DNA of 64,000 bases. Source: Polaribacter glomeratus. Lineage in GTDB: Bacteria > Bacteroidota > Bacteroidia > Flavobacteriales > Flavobacteriaceae. The notes under the pieces are model-generated. The model was given only the letters and a program-made list of their open reading frames with translations. It was not told the origin of the DNA and did no database searches. Made by a program: the position numbers and the translations under genes. Positions within the stretch are counted from its first letter, which is position 1, and every line of letters starts with the position of its first letter. Below, piece by piece: positions 53,728 through 63,728 of the stretch. The DNA lies in assembly GCF_002954665.1 (NCBI RefSeq), contig NZ_MSCM01000002.1, forward strand, positions 964,767-1,028,766. Reading direction: 5' to 3'.

Positions 53728-54320
53728 GCTAAATAACCAAATATTGCTATAAATGTAAATCCTAAATATTGAAAACTGGTAAAAGTAAATCCTTTATAAA
53801 AATATAAAGGTACAGAAATGATGTTTCCCGCAATCCAAAATAACCAATTTTCTATTTTACGTTTTGCCATTAACCACATGCCCACAAAGAAAATTGCGGT
53901 GGTAATAGTATCTGCATACGCAACCCAAGAAGTCCATTTTTCAAAATAATTATAAACGATAAATACAAATAGAAGGGTTGCAAAAAAGATATAAATGGAT
54001 GTTTTTTTCTCTTTAGGAGTAATTCTCGAAATAGGAGTAACATGCGTTTCATCTACCTTACGAGTCCATATATACCAGCCATAAACGCTCATAATAAAAT
54101 AGTATCCGTTAATCATCATATCGCCTAAAAGTTCCCATTTTAAGAGCAGATATACAAAAATAGAAGTGCTAATCATTCCTGTTGGAAACACCCAAATTTT
54201 ATTGTTTTTAGAATACCAAACGGATAAGAAACCAAAAATTACGGCAATAATTTCTAAAGTAGTTTCGGTGGTTGAATAGGTTTTATATTGACCAAAAAAG
54301 AAATCAAAAATTTCTGTCAT
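53688..54320 (-). CDS. PnuC-family vitamin transporter (nicotinamide riboside or thiamine)
   Basis: 210 residues with about seven transmembrane helices of the PnuC family: FGFLSVWYSKNNKIWVFPTG near residue 29, and WLFWIAGNIISVPLYFYKG near residue 160, with the conserved W-x-x-G-N. PnuC imports nicotinamide riboside; the PnuT subgroup in Bacteroidota imports thiamine and is usually next to TPP-controlled receptors, as here. It is the first gene of pnuC-nadR-like-arfB; no second TPP box lies in front of it. Confidence 0.85.
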   Translation of the reverse strand: MTEIFDFFFGQYKTYSTTETTLEIIAVIFGFLSVWYSKNNKIWVFPTGMISTSIFVYLLLKWELLGDMMINGYYFIMSVYGWYIWTRKVDETHVTPISRITPKEKKTSIYIFFATLLFVFIVYNYFEKWTSWVAYADTITTAIFFVGMWLMAKRKIENWLFWIAGNIISVPLYFYKGFTFTSFQYLGFTFIAIFGYLAWKKSLDKTQLTS

Positions 54321-54511
54321 TTTATTTTATAGAGATTTATAAAAAGTCAAAAGTAAGAAGTTCATTTTAATTTCGATGTTTTTTTTCGTTACAATAGAAA
54401 TAGAGAGCACTTAGAAAATCAAGTTAAAATATAATGGAGATTTCTCCTATCGTTTAAAACACAATTTTATAAAACCCCAACTTTGAATTTAGAATTTTAA
54501 ATCTTGAACCT

Positions 54512-55138
54512 TTAATACCCAAAAACACATGTAAATCCTTCAAACTCTAAAAACTCGATTTTGTAAGAAGTTAATTCCCCGTCAAAACGGATTTCCCCGA
54601 TAGTTTTTTGATCTTCAAAATTAAAATCATGCACATAAATGTGATGTAAAAAAAGCAGTTTTTTCTTTCCGTATATTTTATACAAGCTTTCTTTTGCGCC
54701 CCAAACAATGGTTAGTTTACTAATTAAAGCATCAACATTTGCAATGGTTTTGTATTCTTCAATTGGCGTGAATTTGTGCGCAATTTTTAAGATTTTCTCA
54801 CGCTGTTTTTCTACATCGATTCCTACAGGAGTTTCATCAGAAAAAATAATGGCAGTAAAAGTAAAAGAATGAGTGATGGAAATATGCCTTCCGTTGGTTA
54901 AATGAGGTTTCCCAAATTCATCATAATTTATATCAGCATCCGTTAAATTAATTTCTTTTAGTAAATGTCTGATGCTTAAAAAACCTTTTTGATGCAAATC
55001 AGACTTCATAGAATCCAATCTGGTTTTACTATTTTTAGATAAAATAATTCCTTTTTGTAATTCGTCAATAGATTCTTCTATCTTCCAAATAAGGACTTTA
55101 GTTGTTTTGCCAATCGTTAATGTTTTGTAAAGAGCCAT
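54512..55138 (-). CDS. 4'-Phosphopantetheinyl transferase (Sfp type)
   Basis: 208 residues from ATG 55138 (MALYKTLTIGKTTKVLIWKI); the frame runs 24 codons further up through the ahcY promoter, which is unlikely to be coding. GIDVEKQREKILKIAHKF near residue 125 and WGAKESLYKIYGKK near residue 170 are the two Sfp signatures with the Mg-binding Asp and Glu. It moves phosphopantetheine from CoA to carrier proteins. It is divergent from ahcY. Confidence 0.9.
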   Translation of the reverse strand: MALYKTLTIGKTTKVLIWKIEESIDELQKGIILSKNSKTRLDSMKSDLHQKGFLSIRHLLKEINLTDADINYDEFGKPHLTNGRHISITHSFTFTAIIFSDETPVGIDVEKQREKILKIAHKFTPIEEYKTIANVDALISKLTIVWGAKESLYKIYGKKKLLFLHHIYVHDFNFEDQKTIGEIRFDGELTSYKIEFLEFEGFTCVFGY

Positions 55139-55158
55139 AATTTTTAAAATGGATGTTG

Positions 55159-55166
55159 TAACTTTG
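55159..55166 (+). promoter_or_regulatory. -7 element of ahcY
   Basis: TAACTTTG matches TAnnTTTG, 34 bases before the ahcY ATG. A matching TTTG upstream is not evident. Confidence 0.55.
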
Positions 55167-55200
55167 CAGTCGCAAAAAATAGAATTTAAATATACAAAAT

Positions 55201-56517
55201 ATGAGCACAAAAACCGCTACTTATATCCCTTTTAAAGTGAAAGATATTTCTTTGGCAGATTGGGGAAGAAAAGAAATGAATTTGGCCGAAGCAGAAATGC
55301 CAGGATTAATGGCTTTGAGAGAAGAATTTAAAGACAGCCAACCCTTAAAAGGCGCAAGAATTGCAGGATGTTTACACATGACGATTCAAACGGCTGTTTT
55401 AATAGAAACGTTACAAGCTTTAGGAGCAGAAGTTACTTGGAGTTCTTGTAATATTTTTTCTACACAAGATCAAGCTGCTGCTGCAATTGCTGCTGCAGGA
55501 ACAGAAGTGTATGCTTGGAAAGACATGACCGAAGAAGAGTTTGATTGGTGTATAGAACAAACCTTATTTTTTGGTGAAGATAAAAAACCATTAAACTTAA
55601 TCTTAGATGATGGTGGAGATTTAACAAACATGGTTTTAGATCGTTATCCAGAATTAGCTGCAGGAATCAATGGTTTATCAGAAGAAACTACAACAGGAGT
55701 TCATAGATTGTACGACAGAGTTAAAGCAGGAACTTTGCCAATGCCAGCAATAAACGTAAACGATTCTGTTACTAAATCTAAGTTTGATAATAAATATGGT
55801 TGTAGAGAATCTGCAGTAGATGCAATTCGTAGAGCAACAGATATTATGTTAGCAGGTAAACGTGTAACGGTTTGTGGTTACGGTGATGTTGGTAAAGGAA
55901 CAGCAGCTTCATTTAAAGGTGCAGGTTCTATTGTAACGGTTACAGAAATCGATCCTATTTGTGCTTTACAGGCAGCAATGGATGGTTTTGAAGTAAAAAG
56001 ATTAGAAACTGTTATTGCAAATTCTGATATTATTATTACCACTACAGGTAACAAAGATATTATTCAAGGGCACCATTTCGAAGCAATGAAAGACAAAGTT
56101 ATCGTTGCAAACATTGGGCATTTCGATAATGAAATTGACATGGCTTGGTTAAACAAAAACCATGGTCATACAAAAGATACCATCAAACCTCAAGTTGATA
56201 AGTATGTAATCGACGGTAAAGATATTATTCTTTTAGCAGAAGGTCGTCTGGTAAACTTAGGTTGTGCAACAGGTCACCCAAGTTTTGTAATGTCTAATTC
56301 ATTTACAAATCAAACGTTGGCGCAAATAGAATTGTGGACAAACAGAGATGCGTATGAAAACTTAGTGTACATGTTACCAAAACATTTAGATGAAAAAGTA
56401 GCATTTTTACACTTAGCAAAAATAGGAGTAGAGCTTACAGAATTGCGTTCAGACCAAGCAAAATATATTGGTGTAACTGTAGAAGGGCCATTTAAGCCAG
56501 AACATTACAGATACTAA
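55201..56517 (+). CDS. ahcY: Adenosylhomocysteinase
   Basis: 438 residues, normal length. [21 protein letters not shown] near residue 48, [11 protein letters not shown] near residue 136, the NAD-binding [17 protein letters not shown] near residue 224, and the terminal [18 protein letters not shown] match the family. It splits S-adenosylhomocysteine to adenosine and homocysteine in the methyl cycle. It stands alone between the PPTase gene and the region at 56518-56902. Confidence 0.97.
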   Translation: MSTKTATYIPFKVKDISLADWGRKEMNLAEAEMPGLMALREEFKDSQPLKGARIAGCLHMTIQTAVLIETLQALGAEVTWSSCNIFSTQDQAAAAIAAAGTEVYAWKDMTEEEFDWCIEQTLFFGEDKKPLNLILDDGGDLTNMVLDRYPELAAGINGLSEETTTGVHRLYDRVKAGTLPMPAINVNDSVTKSKFDNKYGCRESAVDAIRRATDIMLAGKRVTVCGYGDVGKGTAASFKGAGSIVTVTEIDPICALQAAMDGFEVKRLETVIANSDIIITTTGNKDIIQGHHFEAMKDKVIVANIGHFDNEIDMAWLNKNHGHTKDTIKPQVDKYVIDGKDIILLAEGRLVNLGCATGHPSFVMSNSFTNQTLAQIELWTNRDAYENLVYMLPKHLDEKVAFLHLAKIGVELTELRSDQAKYIGVTVEGPFKPEHYRY

Positions 56518-56625
56518 ATAGTTGTTGGTTTTTAGTTGTTGGTTACTAGTATAACCGCAATTTATAAACGTTAACTGTCATTCTAGAAAGAGCCTTTTTA
56601 GGCGATTTAGGAATTTTATAAAAAC

Positions 56626-56658
56626 AAAACCTTTTCATTAATTTGAGAAGGTTTTTTT
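56626..56658 (+). terminator. Terminator of ahcY
   Basis: AAAACCTTTTC and GAGAAGGTTTT pair over 11 bp with one G-U, around an 8-base loop, and end in T7. It is 109 bases after the ahcY stop. Confidence 0.75.
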
Positions 56659-56699
56659 ATGTTGAGTACTTTTTTACGGAAAAATTGTATCAAGAATTT

Positions 56700-56772
56700 G
56701 GGCGTTTTAACAGGCTATCCACTATATCTTTTTTGAAAAAACAAAAAAGGATGCCGTTTCTATCCTTAACGC
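56700..56772. repeat. Degenerate palindromic dispersed repeat
   Basis: Outer arms GCGTT (56702-56706) and AACGC (56768-56772), inner perfect arms CTTTTTTG (56728-56735) and CAAAAAAG (56742-56749). The wording (CTATATC, AAAAAAGGATGCCG, TATCCTTAACGC) resembles a repeat I know from other flavobacterial genomes. Not verified by search. Confidence 0.45.
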
Positions 56773-56902
56773 AGCTTTTCGTTTTTACACGGCTTTATTT
56801 CCCTGATTAAAAGTAAGTTAAATAATTTTAGCTGTTTTAAAAAATTATTAAAAAAGTTTCTAAGACTTTTGCTACTTTAGCGCAAAAATTATTCAATCTA
56901 AA

Positions 56903-58333
56903 ATGCACATAACCAAAAAAATAGGACTCCTTCTGGGTCCAATATTATTTTTTATCATTATAAATCTTCCATTTTTTTTGATATCAGAAAAAGGAGATGC
57001 CGTGATTGCTGTTGCACTTTGGATGGTAATTTGGTGGATTACAGAAACCGTAAATATTGCTGTTACTGCTTTGTTGCCATTAATTTTATTTCCGCTTTTA
57101 AAAGTCATGGAAATTGATGCTGTTGGCGCAAATTATGGAAGTCCGATTATATTCTTATTCTTCGGAGGTTTTGTATTGGCTTTGGCTTTAGAAAAAGTAA
57201 ATCTGCATAAAAGAATCGCTTTAAATATTGTAAAATTTACAGGCACAACCCCCAATAAAGTAGTGTTGGGTTTTATGATTGCAACTGCTTTTATGAGCAT
57301 GTGGATTAGTAATACGGCAGCTACAGTGGTAATGTTGCCAATAGCAATATCAGTAATAAAACTTTTAATTGATGATAAAGATGGCTTTACAAAAGCAGAT
57401 AAAAATTTTGCGCTAAGTATTATGTTAGGTATCGCTTTTGGAGCAAATGCTGGCGGAATTGCTACTGTTATTGGTACACCACCAAACTCGGTTTTAATAG
57501 GTCTTTTAGAAAATCAATACAACATTCAAATTTCTTTTTTAACTTGGATGAGTTTTGGTTTACCGTTTTCAATACTTATGATTGTTGCGGTATATTTTGT
57601 GTTGGTAAAATTGATGTTTCCAAGTAAAGGGATTCTATTTTCATCATCCGCAAATTTAATTACGGATGAAGTGGAGAAACTTGGTAAAATATCTAAAGAA
57701 GAAAAAAGAGTTTTATTAATTTTTGCAATCACCGTTTTTTTATGGGTTACAAGAACAATTATCAACAGTATTTTTCCTGATTTAAAATTATCTGATACTA
57801 TCATCAGTTTAATTGGTGCGGTTTCTTTATTTGCAATTCCTATGAATTTTAATAAAGGAAATTTTATCCTAAAATGGAAAGATACAGAAAAGTTAGCTTG
57901 GGGAATTTTATTGCTTTTTGGTGGTGGTTTAGCACTTGCAAATGCTATGGAATCTAGTGGTTTGGTTGCTCTAGTTACCGATACAATTGCTGCAGGGAAT
58001 TTTAATGTTTTAGCAACAGTTTCGTTACTAATCGTTTTAATGTTATTTATGACAGAGTTAATGAGTAATGTTGCTTTGGTTGCTGTTATGGCGCCAGTTG
58101 TTGCAGGTATTGCTATTGGTTTAAATATTCCTATTTTAAATTTATTAATTCCGGTTACGATTGCAAGTAGTTGTGCATTTATGCTGCCAATGGCAACACC
58201 GCCAAATGCAATTGTTTTTGCAAGTGGTTATATAAAAGTGAATCAAATGGTAAAAGCAGGAATCGTTTTAAACCTAATAGCAGTGGTTTTATTAATTTTG
58301 TATTATCAATTTGTAATTCCGTTGTTTTTTTAA
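56903..58333 (+). CDS. SLC13 (DASS)-family sodium-coupled anion transporter
   Basis: 476 residues with about twelve hydrophobic segments. SNTAATVVMLPIAISVI near residue 135, GTPPNSVLIG near residue 192 and LPMATPPNAIVFASG near residue 430 are the paired substrate/Na+-binding motifs. Family members carry dicarboxylates, citrate or sulfate with Na+. The sequence does not decide which. Its stop codon abuts that of the convergent gene without a gap. Confidence 0.9.
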   Translation: MHITKKIGLLLGPILFFIIINLPFFLISEKGDAVIAVALWMVIWWITETVNIAVTALLPLILFPLLKVMEIDAVGANYGSPIIFLFFGGFVLALALEKVNLHKRIALNIVKFTGTTPNKVVLGFMIATAFMSMWISNTAATVVMLPIAISVIKLLIDDKDGFTKADKNFALSIMLGIAFGANAGGIATVIGTPPNSVLIGLLENQYNIQISFLTWMSFGLPFSILMIVAVYFVLVKLMFPSKGILFSSSANLITDEVEKLGKISKEEKRVLLIFAITVFLWVTRTIINSIFPDLKLSDTIISLIGAVSLFAIPMNFNKGNFILKWKDTEKLAWGILLLFGGGLALANAMESSGLVALVTDTIAAGNFNVLATVSLLIVLMLFMTELMSNVALVAVMAPVVAGIAIGLNIPILNLLIPVTIASSCAFMLPMATPPNAIVFASGYIKVNQMVKAGIVLNLIAVVLLILYYQFVIPLFF

Positions 58334-61300
58334 CTATTTTCTAATTAAACTAAAGTTACCACTTCTATTTTTTACTTCATCACTTTGATTAATCAAAACC
58401 ACCTGAAACCAATAGTCATTTTGGGGTAGGTTTTTTCCATTATAGGTTCCGTCCCAGCCAAGGTCGTTTATTGTAAAGGTTGCAACTTGCTTGCCATATC
58501 TATTAAATACGTTTATAATTCCGCTTTTGTAATAACTATTGTCAAGTCCTTTAATTTGCCAATACTCATTATCACCATCACCATTTGGGGTAAAAAAAGA
58601 AGGAAAACTAATTAAGGAAATTTCAAAAGGAATCGAGCCACAATTATTTAAATCATTTACTTCTAAAATATAAATTCCTCCTCCTAAATTTTCAAAATTG
58701 GGATCACTTTGATAATCATAAATAATAGTAGAATTGATATCTAGAAGTCTAAATTCATAATCGCCTAAACCTAAATTATCAGTTTTAACTTTAATAAAAT
58801 TATTATCAGAATCATCTTGCACCAAAACATCATTTATAGTAATTGATGAAATAGAAGATTCTTTAATTACAATTTGTTGCTCTTCAGAATTACATCCAAA
58901 CACAGAAGTAGCAATTACTTTGTAAACGCCTCCTTTTTTAATAGTTGTAGTTGCTGAATTTCCTACTACAAGTCCATTTATATCTCTCCAAGTGTACGTA
59001 AAATCTGCATTTGGGTTGTCAACTCTAACTTCTAAATTAGAATTATTGGTAATACAGATTATATCTTCTGGAATTAAATTTACAGTTGGTTTTTCTCGTA
59101 CAATAAAATCGATTGTTGTTTCTTCAAAACAAACATCATAAACAGGATTTTCTAAACGAACCGTAATAGTTTGCGAAGCGGTGTAAAATGGATTGGGTAA
59201 CGGACTTGGTAAAGCAACGTCATTTTCATCAAAATATTTTACAATTAAATTGGTTTGGTTTCCAAGAATTGTACTTTCAATTGTTGCCGTATTAAAACTT
59301 ATAATTCCATCAAAATCGTCATCACATTCTTCTTGAGCAGTTATTGTATTTGCAATAGGAACTGAGTTTACCACAAAGTTTAGAATGGTTTCGTCATTAC
59401 ATTTTCCATCAAAATCTTTAGAAGTTGTATTTTCTACCTTTACAGTAACTTTTTGAGATTTTGTAACAAATGGATTTGGCAAAGGACTGGAAAGCTGCGT
59501 TCCGTTTTCATCAAAATAGCTAATAGTTACGTTGGTTTGATTACCAATAATATTATTTTGAAAAGTTGAGGTGTCAAAAGAAAAGAAACCATCTCTATCA
59601 TTATCACATGCTGGATTTATAATAATAGGATTTGCAACAGGAACTTTTTCTACATGTAAAGAAATATGAGCACCTAAACCCAAGCAATCATTATCAAATT
59701 TACTATCAACTCTAATATAAATATTTTGCTGATTTGGATAGCCGATATTTTGATAGTTTGTAATATCTGTTATAAAATTTTCTTCGGATAAAGCATCAGC
59801 TTCATTTCTATAATACTTAATAATTAACTGCTGATTTATTGGGAATAAATTTTCAATTTCTGTTGTTACTGAACTAAAATTAAAAATTGCAATTCCGTCT
59901 GTAGAACTTGTTCCATTATCACATTCATAAAAACTATTTAATAAAGTTGTTGGGATTTGAGTTGTAGAAACAAGCAAGTTAACCTCACTTACACGATAAC
60001 AACCATTATCATTTTCTACTCTTGCCCAAATTTTATCAACACTAACTATTTCATTTTTATAAGTTGTAACATTGGTTATGGAAACTCCATTATTTTCTGC
60101 ATCAATTTTTTCTTCAAAAAAAGTAATTGTATAAGCATCAGAATTTGTAATAATTTCTTCTTTTACTTCATTCAAATTAAAGAAACTAAAACCATTAATA
60201 TCAGCATTGTCACATTGTTTTAGAGATACTGAAGTGTTGATATTTGGTGCATCAAAAATTTCTATTTTTTTAGGAATTGTATAGCTTGTATTATCAGTAT
60301 GAACAACCGTTGCAGTAACATTGTAAACGCCTGCGGATGAAAATTGATGATTCACATCCACAGCAATTGATGAGTTATTTGCACCAGAACTTGGGTCATC
60401 AAAATTCCAAATCACAGATTTTATTTCTGATAGATTTGTTAAACTAAAATTGTTTGAAAAATTTAAGCAAGTATTATCATTGGTAATTGTAAAAGGAAAA
60501 ATTGTTTTTGCTTGGCCATTTACTGTGATATAAAAGTTAGCATTAGGTCTTGCCAACCTCATTTCTTTTGTAGTTTGGTATGTTGATGATTCACAACCTT
60601 CAGATTTAAACCATGAAGAGTCGTTATCACTTTCAGTGCCAGCAATAAAGGCATTTGCATCTCCATAACTTATTCCTTTATGTACCTCAACTAAAATAGT
60701 TTTAACATCTAAAGGAACGGTTACAGGATTATCAAACGGAATTGTAATAATTCTAGAACTTGTAGAACTCCAAGAAAAAGGAGATAATTCAACTATTTGA
60801 CTACTACCAATTAAATCGGTTTTTGAAAAGGAATTTGGAAAATTTTCATCTACTTTATAAATATTAAATTGAAGTGTTGCCAACCATCCTGCACCTGTAA
60901 TACCAACATTACCTGTATTTATAATTAATTCCTTATTTTCACCTATATCAAATTCTGATAAATTGAATTTTCTAGCCCAATATAAATAACTAGAAGTACA
61001 AGAAAACATTTCTGTTTTAATAACATTATCTCCAATATTATGAGATAAAATAACATTAGAGTTTGTGTTAATGATACTTCTTTTTTCTCCAGTAACATTT
61101 ATAAAAAAATTAGCATTTGAAACTGGTACATTTAGGTTTTCTGTAGATTTATATGGATAAACATCTGTGCAACCTTTAAACCAAGAAGTATCATTATCTT
61201 GACTTGTACCAGCTATAAGAACCTTTTTTACTCCAATTGTACTGATATTCATTTGAGTAACTTCTATTAAAATTTTTTTTATCCCAGAAGTAACTACAAT

Positions 61301-61675
61301 TGGAGTAGTAAAATTAATAGTTAAAATTTTTGGTGTGTCTCCAATTAAAGGTGTTTCTAAATAGTTGCCATAACTCATTATTTTAGGCTCTGAATCTGGG
61401 AAGTTATCATCGATACTATAAACATTTAAAATAAGTCTTGCGCCTTCTTGTGCATTGCTAATAGCAAATTGTCCTGACTTTAATATAAATTGTTCATTGG
61501 TTGAAATTCCAAATTCAGAAAGCGTAAAAGTTCTTGCCCAATATTCTTCATCTTCACAAGAAACCCAATCAGTTTTAATTGGTGTGTTACCAACATTATG
61601 CGTTAAAGTAATTTGTGCATTTAAATTTGATAAAAAAGCAAATATAAAAAGTAGGAATAAAAAATGTTTTTTCAT
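58334..61675 (-). CDS. Large secreted protein with type IX secretion (type B) sorting domain
   Basis: 1113 residues from ATG 61675, which begins the signal peptide MKKHFLFLLFIFAFLSNLNAQ. Two homologous modules (about 22-205 and 210-395) share LSHN-type starts and YWARxFxLSEF. A PKD domain (about 410-475, VIWNFDDPSSGANN) follows. Then come three to four repeats starting with C-D-N/D-D (about 485-860), an Ig-like part, and the C-terminal gliding-associated domain (FFTPNGDGDNEYW, NVFNRYGKQV, GWDGTYNGKNLPQNDYWF). It is probably exported by the T9SS as a surface adhesin; the ligand is unknown. It follows comM by 21 bases. Confidence 0.9.
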   Translation of the reverse strand: MKKHFLFLLFIFAFLSNLNAQITLTHNVGNTPIKTDWVSCEDEEYWARTFTLSEFGISTNEQFILKSGQFAISNAQEGARLILNVYSIDDNFPDSEPKIMSYGNYLETPLIGDTPKILTINFTTPIVVTSGIKKILIEVTQMNISTIGVKKVLIAGTSQDNDTSWFKGCTDVYPYKSTENLNVPVSNANFFINVTGEKRSIINTNSNVILSHNIGDNVIKTEMFSCTSSYLYWARKFNLSEFDIGENKELIINTGNVGITGAGWLATLQFNIYKVDENFPNSFSKTDLIGSSQIVELSPFSWSSTSSRIITIPFDNPVTVPLDVKTILVEVHKGISYGDANAFIAGTESDNDSSWFKSEGCESSTYQTTKEMRLARPNANFYITVNGQAKTIFPFTITNDNTCLNFSNNFSLTNLSEIKSVIWNFDDPSSGANNSSIAVDVNHQFSSAGVYNVTATVVHTDNTSYTIPKKIEIFDAPNINTSVSLKQCDNADINGFSFFNLNEVKEEIITNSDAYTITFFEEKIDAENNGVSITNVTTYKNEIVSVDKIWARVENDNGCYRVSEVNLLVSTTQIPTTLLNSFYECDNGTSSTDGIAIFNFSSVTTEIENLFPINQQLIIKYYRNEADALSEENFITDITNYQNIGYPNQQNIYIRVDSKFDNDCLGLGAHISLHVEKVPVANPIIINPACDNDRDGFFSFDTSTFQNNIIGNQTNVTISYFDENGTQLSSPLPNPFVTKSQKVTVKVENTTSKDFDGKCNDETILNFVVNSVPIANTITAQEECDDDFDGIISFNTATIESTILGNQTNLIVKYFDENDVALPSPLPNPFYTASQTITVRLENPVYDVCFEETTIDFIVREKPTVNLIPEDIICITNNSNLEVRVDNPNADFTYTWRDINGLVVGNSATTTIKKGGVYKVIATSVFGCNSEEQQIVIKESSISSITINDVLVQDDSDNNFIKVKTDNLGLGDYEFRLLDINSTIIYDYQSDPNFENLGGGIYILEVNDLNNCGSIPFEISLISFPSFFTPNGDGDNEYWQIKGLDNSYYKSGIINVFNRYGKQVATFTINDLGWDGTYNGKNLPQNDYWFQVVLINQSDEVKNRSGNFSLIRK

Positions 61676-61696
61676 AAAAAGCAAATATAAATAGTT

Positions 61697-63232
61697 TTAC
61701 CCTAACCAACCATCTCTATCTAAACTTCTATATTGTATGGCTTCTGCAATATGATCTGGAGAAATATCTTCTGTATTTGCTAAATCTGCAATTGTTCTAG
61801 AAACTTTTAAAATTCGGTCATACGCTCTTGCAGAAAGATTTAATTTTTCCATGGCAGTTTTTAAAAGCGATAAACTTTCTGTAGATAATTTACAATATGT
61901 TCGAATCTGCTTCACATTCATTTGAGCATTGTAATGCACGTTTTCAAAATCTTTAAAACGCTCGGATTGTATTTCTCTAGAGGCTGTAACTCTTTCTCTA
62001 ATAACGACAGAAGATTCTCCTTTTCGTTCTTCAGTCAATTTTTCAAAGGGAACAGGAGTTACTTCTATATGAATATCAATTCTATCTAGTAAAGGGCCAG
62101 AAATCTTGCTTAAATAACGTTGCATTTCTTGCGGAGAAGAGGTCATGGGTGAGCTTGGATCATTAAAATATCCACTCGGACTCGGATTCATACTTGCTAC
62201 CAACATAAAACTACAAGGATAGGTAACCGTAAATTTTGCTCTAGAAATTGTAACATCCCTATCTTCTAAAGGTTGACGCATTACTTCTAATACCGATCTT
62301 TTAAATTCTGGTAATTCATCTAAAAATAAAACGCCGTTATGCGATAAAGAAATTTCTCCTGGCTGCGGATATTGGCCACCACCAACTAAAGCAACATCAG
62401 AAATGGTGTGATGCGGACTTCTAAAAGGTCTTTGAAATAATAAGCCATTGTTTTTTGTTTTACCAACTACAGAATGAATTTTTGTGGTTTCTAGCGCTTC
62501 ATGCAACGTCATTGGTGGTAAAATACTTGGCAATCTTTTTGCTAACATTGTTTTTCCTGAACCCGGAGGACCAATTAAAATAATATTATGCCCGCCAGCA
62601 GCTGCAATTTCCATACAACGTTTTATAGATTCTTGCCCTTTTACATCCGAAAAATCAAACTCTGGAAAATCGATATTTTTATAAAATTCAGCTCTTGTGT
62701 CTACAATTGTGGGTTCAATTTTTTTATCACCATTAAAATGATTGATAACTTCCATGATGTTTTCTACTCCTAAAACTTCTAAATTATCTACAATAGCAGC
62801 CTCTTTAGCGTTGTCTTTTGGTAAAATAAAATATTTATAACCTTCTTCGCGCGCTTTTATGGCAATAGGTAAAGCACCTCTTATAGGTTGTAAGCTTCCA
62901 TCCAAAGAAAGCTCGCCCATAATAATATATTCATCAATATTGGTAGATTTTATTTGATTGGAAGCGGTAAGAATCCCCATAGCCAAAGTTAAATCATAAG
63001 CAGCACCTTCTTTTCTGATATCCGCAGGCGCCATGTTTATGATGATTTTTTTACCAGGAAGCGTGTAATTATTGTTGTTTAAAGCGGCAGAAATCCGATA
63101 CGAACTTTCGCTAACTGCTTTGTCTGGCAAGCCAACCAAATGGTAGCCAATTCCTTTATCTATATTAACTTCGACGGTAATTGTGGTGGCTTCAATACCG
63201 AAAACGGCAGAACCATAAACTTTAACTAGCAT
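61697..63232 (-). CDS. comM: YifB/ComM-family Mg-chelatase-like AAA ATPase
   Basis: 511 residues. An N-terminal Lon-type S5 domain 2-like region (about 1-170: [18 protein letters not shown]), AAA domain with Walker [18 protein letters not shown] near residue 213 and Walker [17 protein letters not shown] near 298, and the C-terminal Mg_chelatase domain ([18 protein letters not shown]). ComM acts as a branch-migration helicase in natural transformation in other bacteria. It lies upstream of the T9SS protein gene. Confidence 0.93.
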   Translation of the reverse strand: MLVKVYGSAVFGIEATTITVEVNIDKGIGYHLVGLPDKAVSESSYRISAALNNNNYTLPGKKIIINMAPADIRKEGAAYDLTLAMGILTASNQIKSTNIDEYIIMGELSLDGSLQPIRGALPIAIKAREEGYKYFILPKDNAKEAAIVDNLEVLGVENIMEVINHFNGDKKIEPTIVDTRAEFYKNIDFPEFDFSDVKGQESIKRCMEIAAAGGHNIILIGPPGSGKTMLAKRLPSILPPMTLHEALETTKIHSVVGKTKNNGLLFQRPFRSPHHTISDVALVGGGQYPQPGEISLSHNGVLFLDELPEFKRSVLEVMRQPLEDRDVTISRAKFTVTYPCSFMLVASMNPSPSGYFNDPSSPMTSSPQEMQRYLSKISGPLLDRIDIHIEVTPVPFEKLTEERKGESSVVIRERVTASREIQSERFKDFENVHYNAQMNVKQIRTYCKLSTESLSLLKTAMEKLNLSARAYDRILKVSRTIADLANTEDISPDHIAEAIQYRSLDRDGWLG

Positions 63233-63269
63233 TTTTTTTCTTTAAAGATAAAGAATCTAGCCGAATAAA

Positions 63270-63301
63270 AAAATGCGAGCAAAATAATTTGCTCGCATTT
63301 T
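63270..63301 (-). terminator. Terminator downstream of the ppc remnant
   Basis: AAAATGCGAGCAAA / TTTGCTCGCATTTT form a perfect 14-bp stem with loop ATAA. It is 22 bases after the stop of the minus-strand ppc remnant and carries T-runs on both sides. Confidence 0.88.
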
Positions 63302-63323
63302 ATATTAAAATTTTAATTTTATA

Positions 63324-63644
63324 CTAAGCCGAGTTTCTACTCGCATTAATATTACCAAATAAAGAACGCATCACCATTTTTTCATAAACCTCAATTTCTG
63401 CCGTATTTCCTTCCGTTTTTTGAAGTTCTTGAATTCTCTTTAACGCAAATTGTTGTATCGTTAATAAAGGTAAAACAATGTTTTCTCTAATTGCTATCGA
63501 TGCTTTTCCTACCGGATGATTTTCCATCAATTCTGTATGACCCGCCAGTTTTAATAACAAACGTTTTGTAGTTAGGTATTCTTCATGAATTAAATTCCAA
63601 AATTCACCATAAACAGGGTCGTCTGCCATATAAGCCGTTGGCAA
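63324..63644 (-). pseudogene. ppc: Phosphoenolpyruvate carboxylase, C-terminal remnant
   Basis: Only about 106 residues remain. The segment EFWNLIHEEYLTTKRLLLKL through KMVMRSLFGNINASRNSA matches the C-terminus of the flavobacterial PEP carboxylase, a protein of roughly 850 residues. The catalytic part is absent: a stop (TAG) lies just before the TTG at 63644, and the sequence beyond is unrelated and leads to a toxin-antitoxin operon on the other strand. It still has its terminator. A functional enzyme is not possible; a complete copy may exist elsewhere. Confidence 0.82.
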
Positions 63645-63694
63645 CTATAAAAATGACGAAACTCAGGTTGAACATTAAATCTGCTAAATTGATT

Positions 63695-63720
63695 TTTTTG
63701 GTGTAAATTAGCACCAAAAT
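63695..63720. promoter_or_regulatory. Palindromic operator of the ParD/ParE operon
   Basis: TTTTGGTG and CACCAAAA are perfect inverted 8-mers (63696-63703 and 63712-63719) around TAAATTAG, which resembles a -7 element. This is the usual arrangement of an autoregulated antitoxin operator; it ends nine bases before the parD start. Confidence 0.55.
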
Positions 63721-63728
63721 AAAATATT

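Larger units (their letters stand above)
56518..56902. other. Intergenic region between ahcY and the SLC13 gene with repeat remnants
   Basis: 385 bases without a gene. 56519-56548 repeats TAGTTGTTGGTT words. The ahcY terminator lies at 56626-56658. 56700-56772 is a complex palindrome (GCGTT / AACGC outside, CTTTTTTG / CAAAAAAG inside) resembling a dispersed flavobacterial repeat. The last 100 bases are AT-rich and may hold the SLC13 promoter, but no clean consensus was found. Confidence 0.55.
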
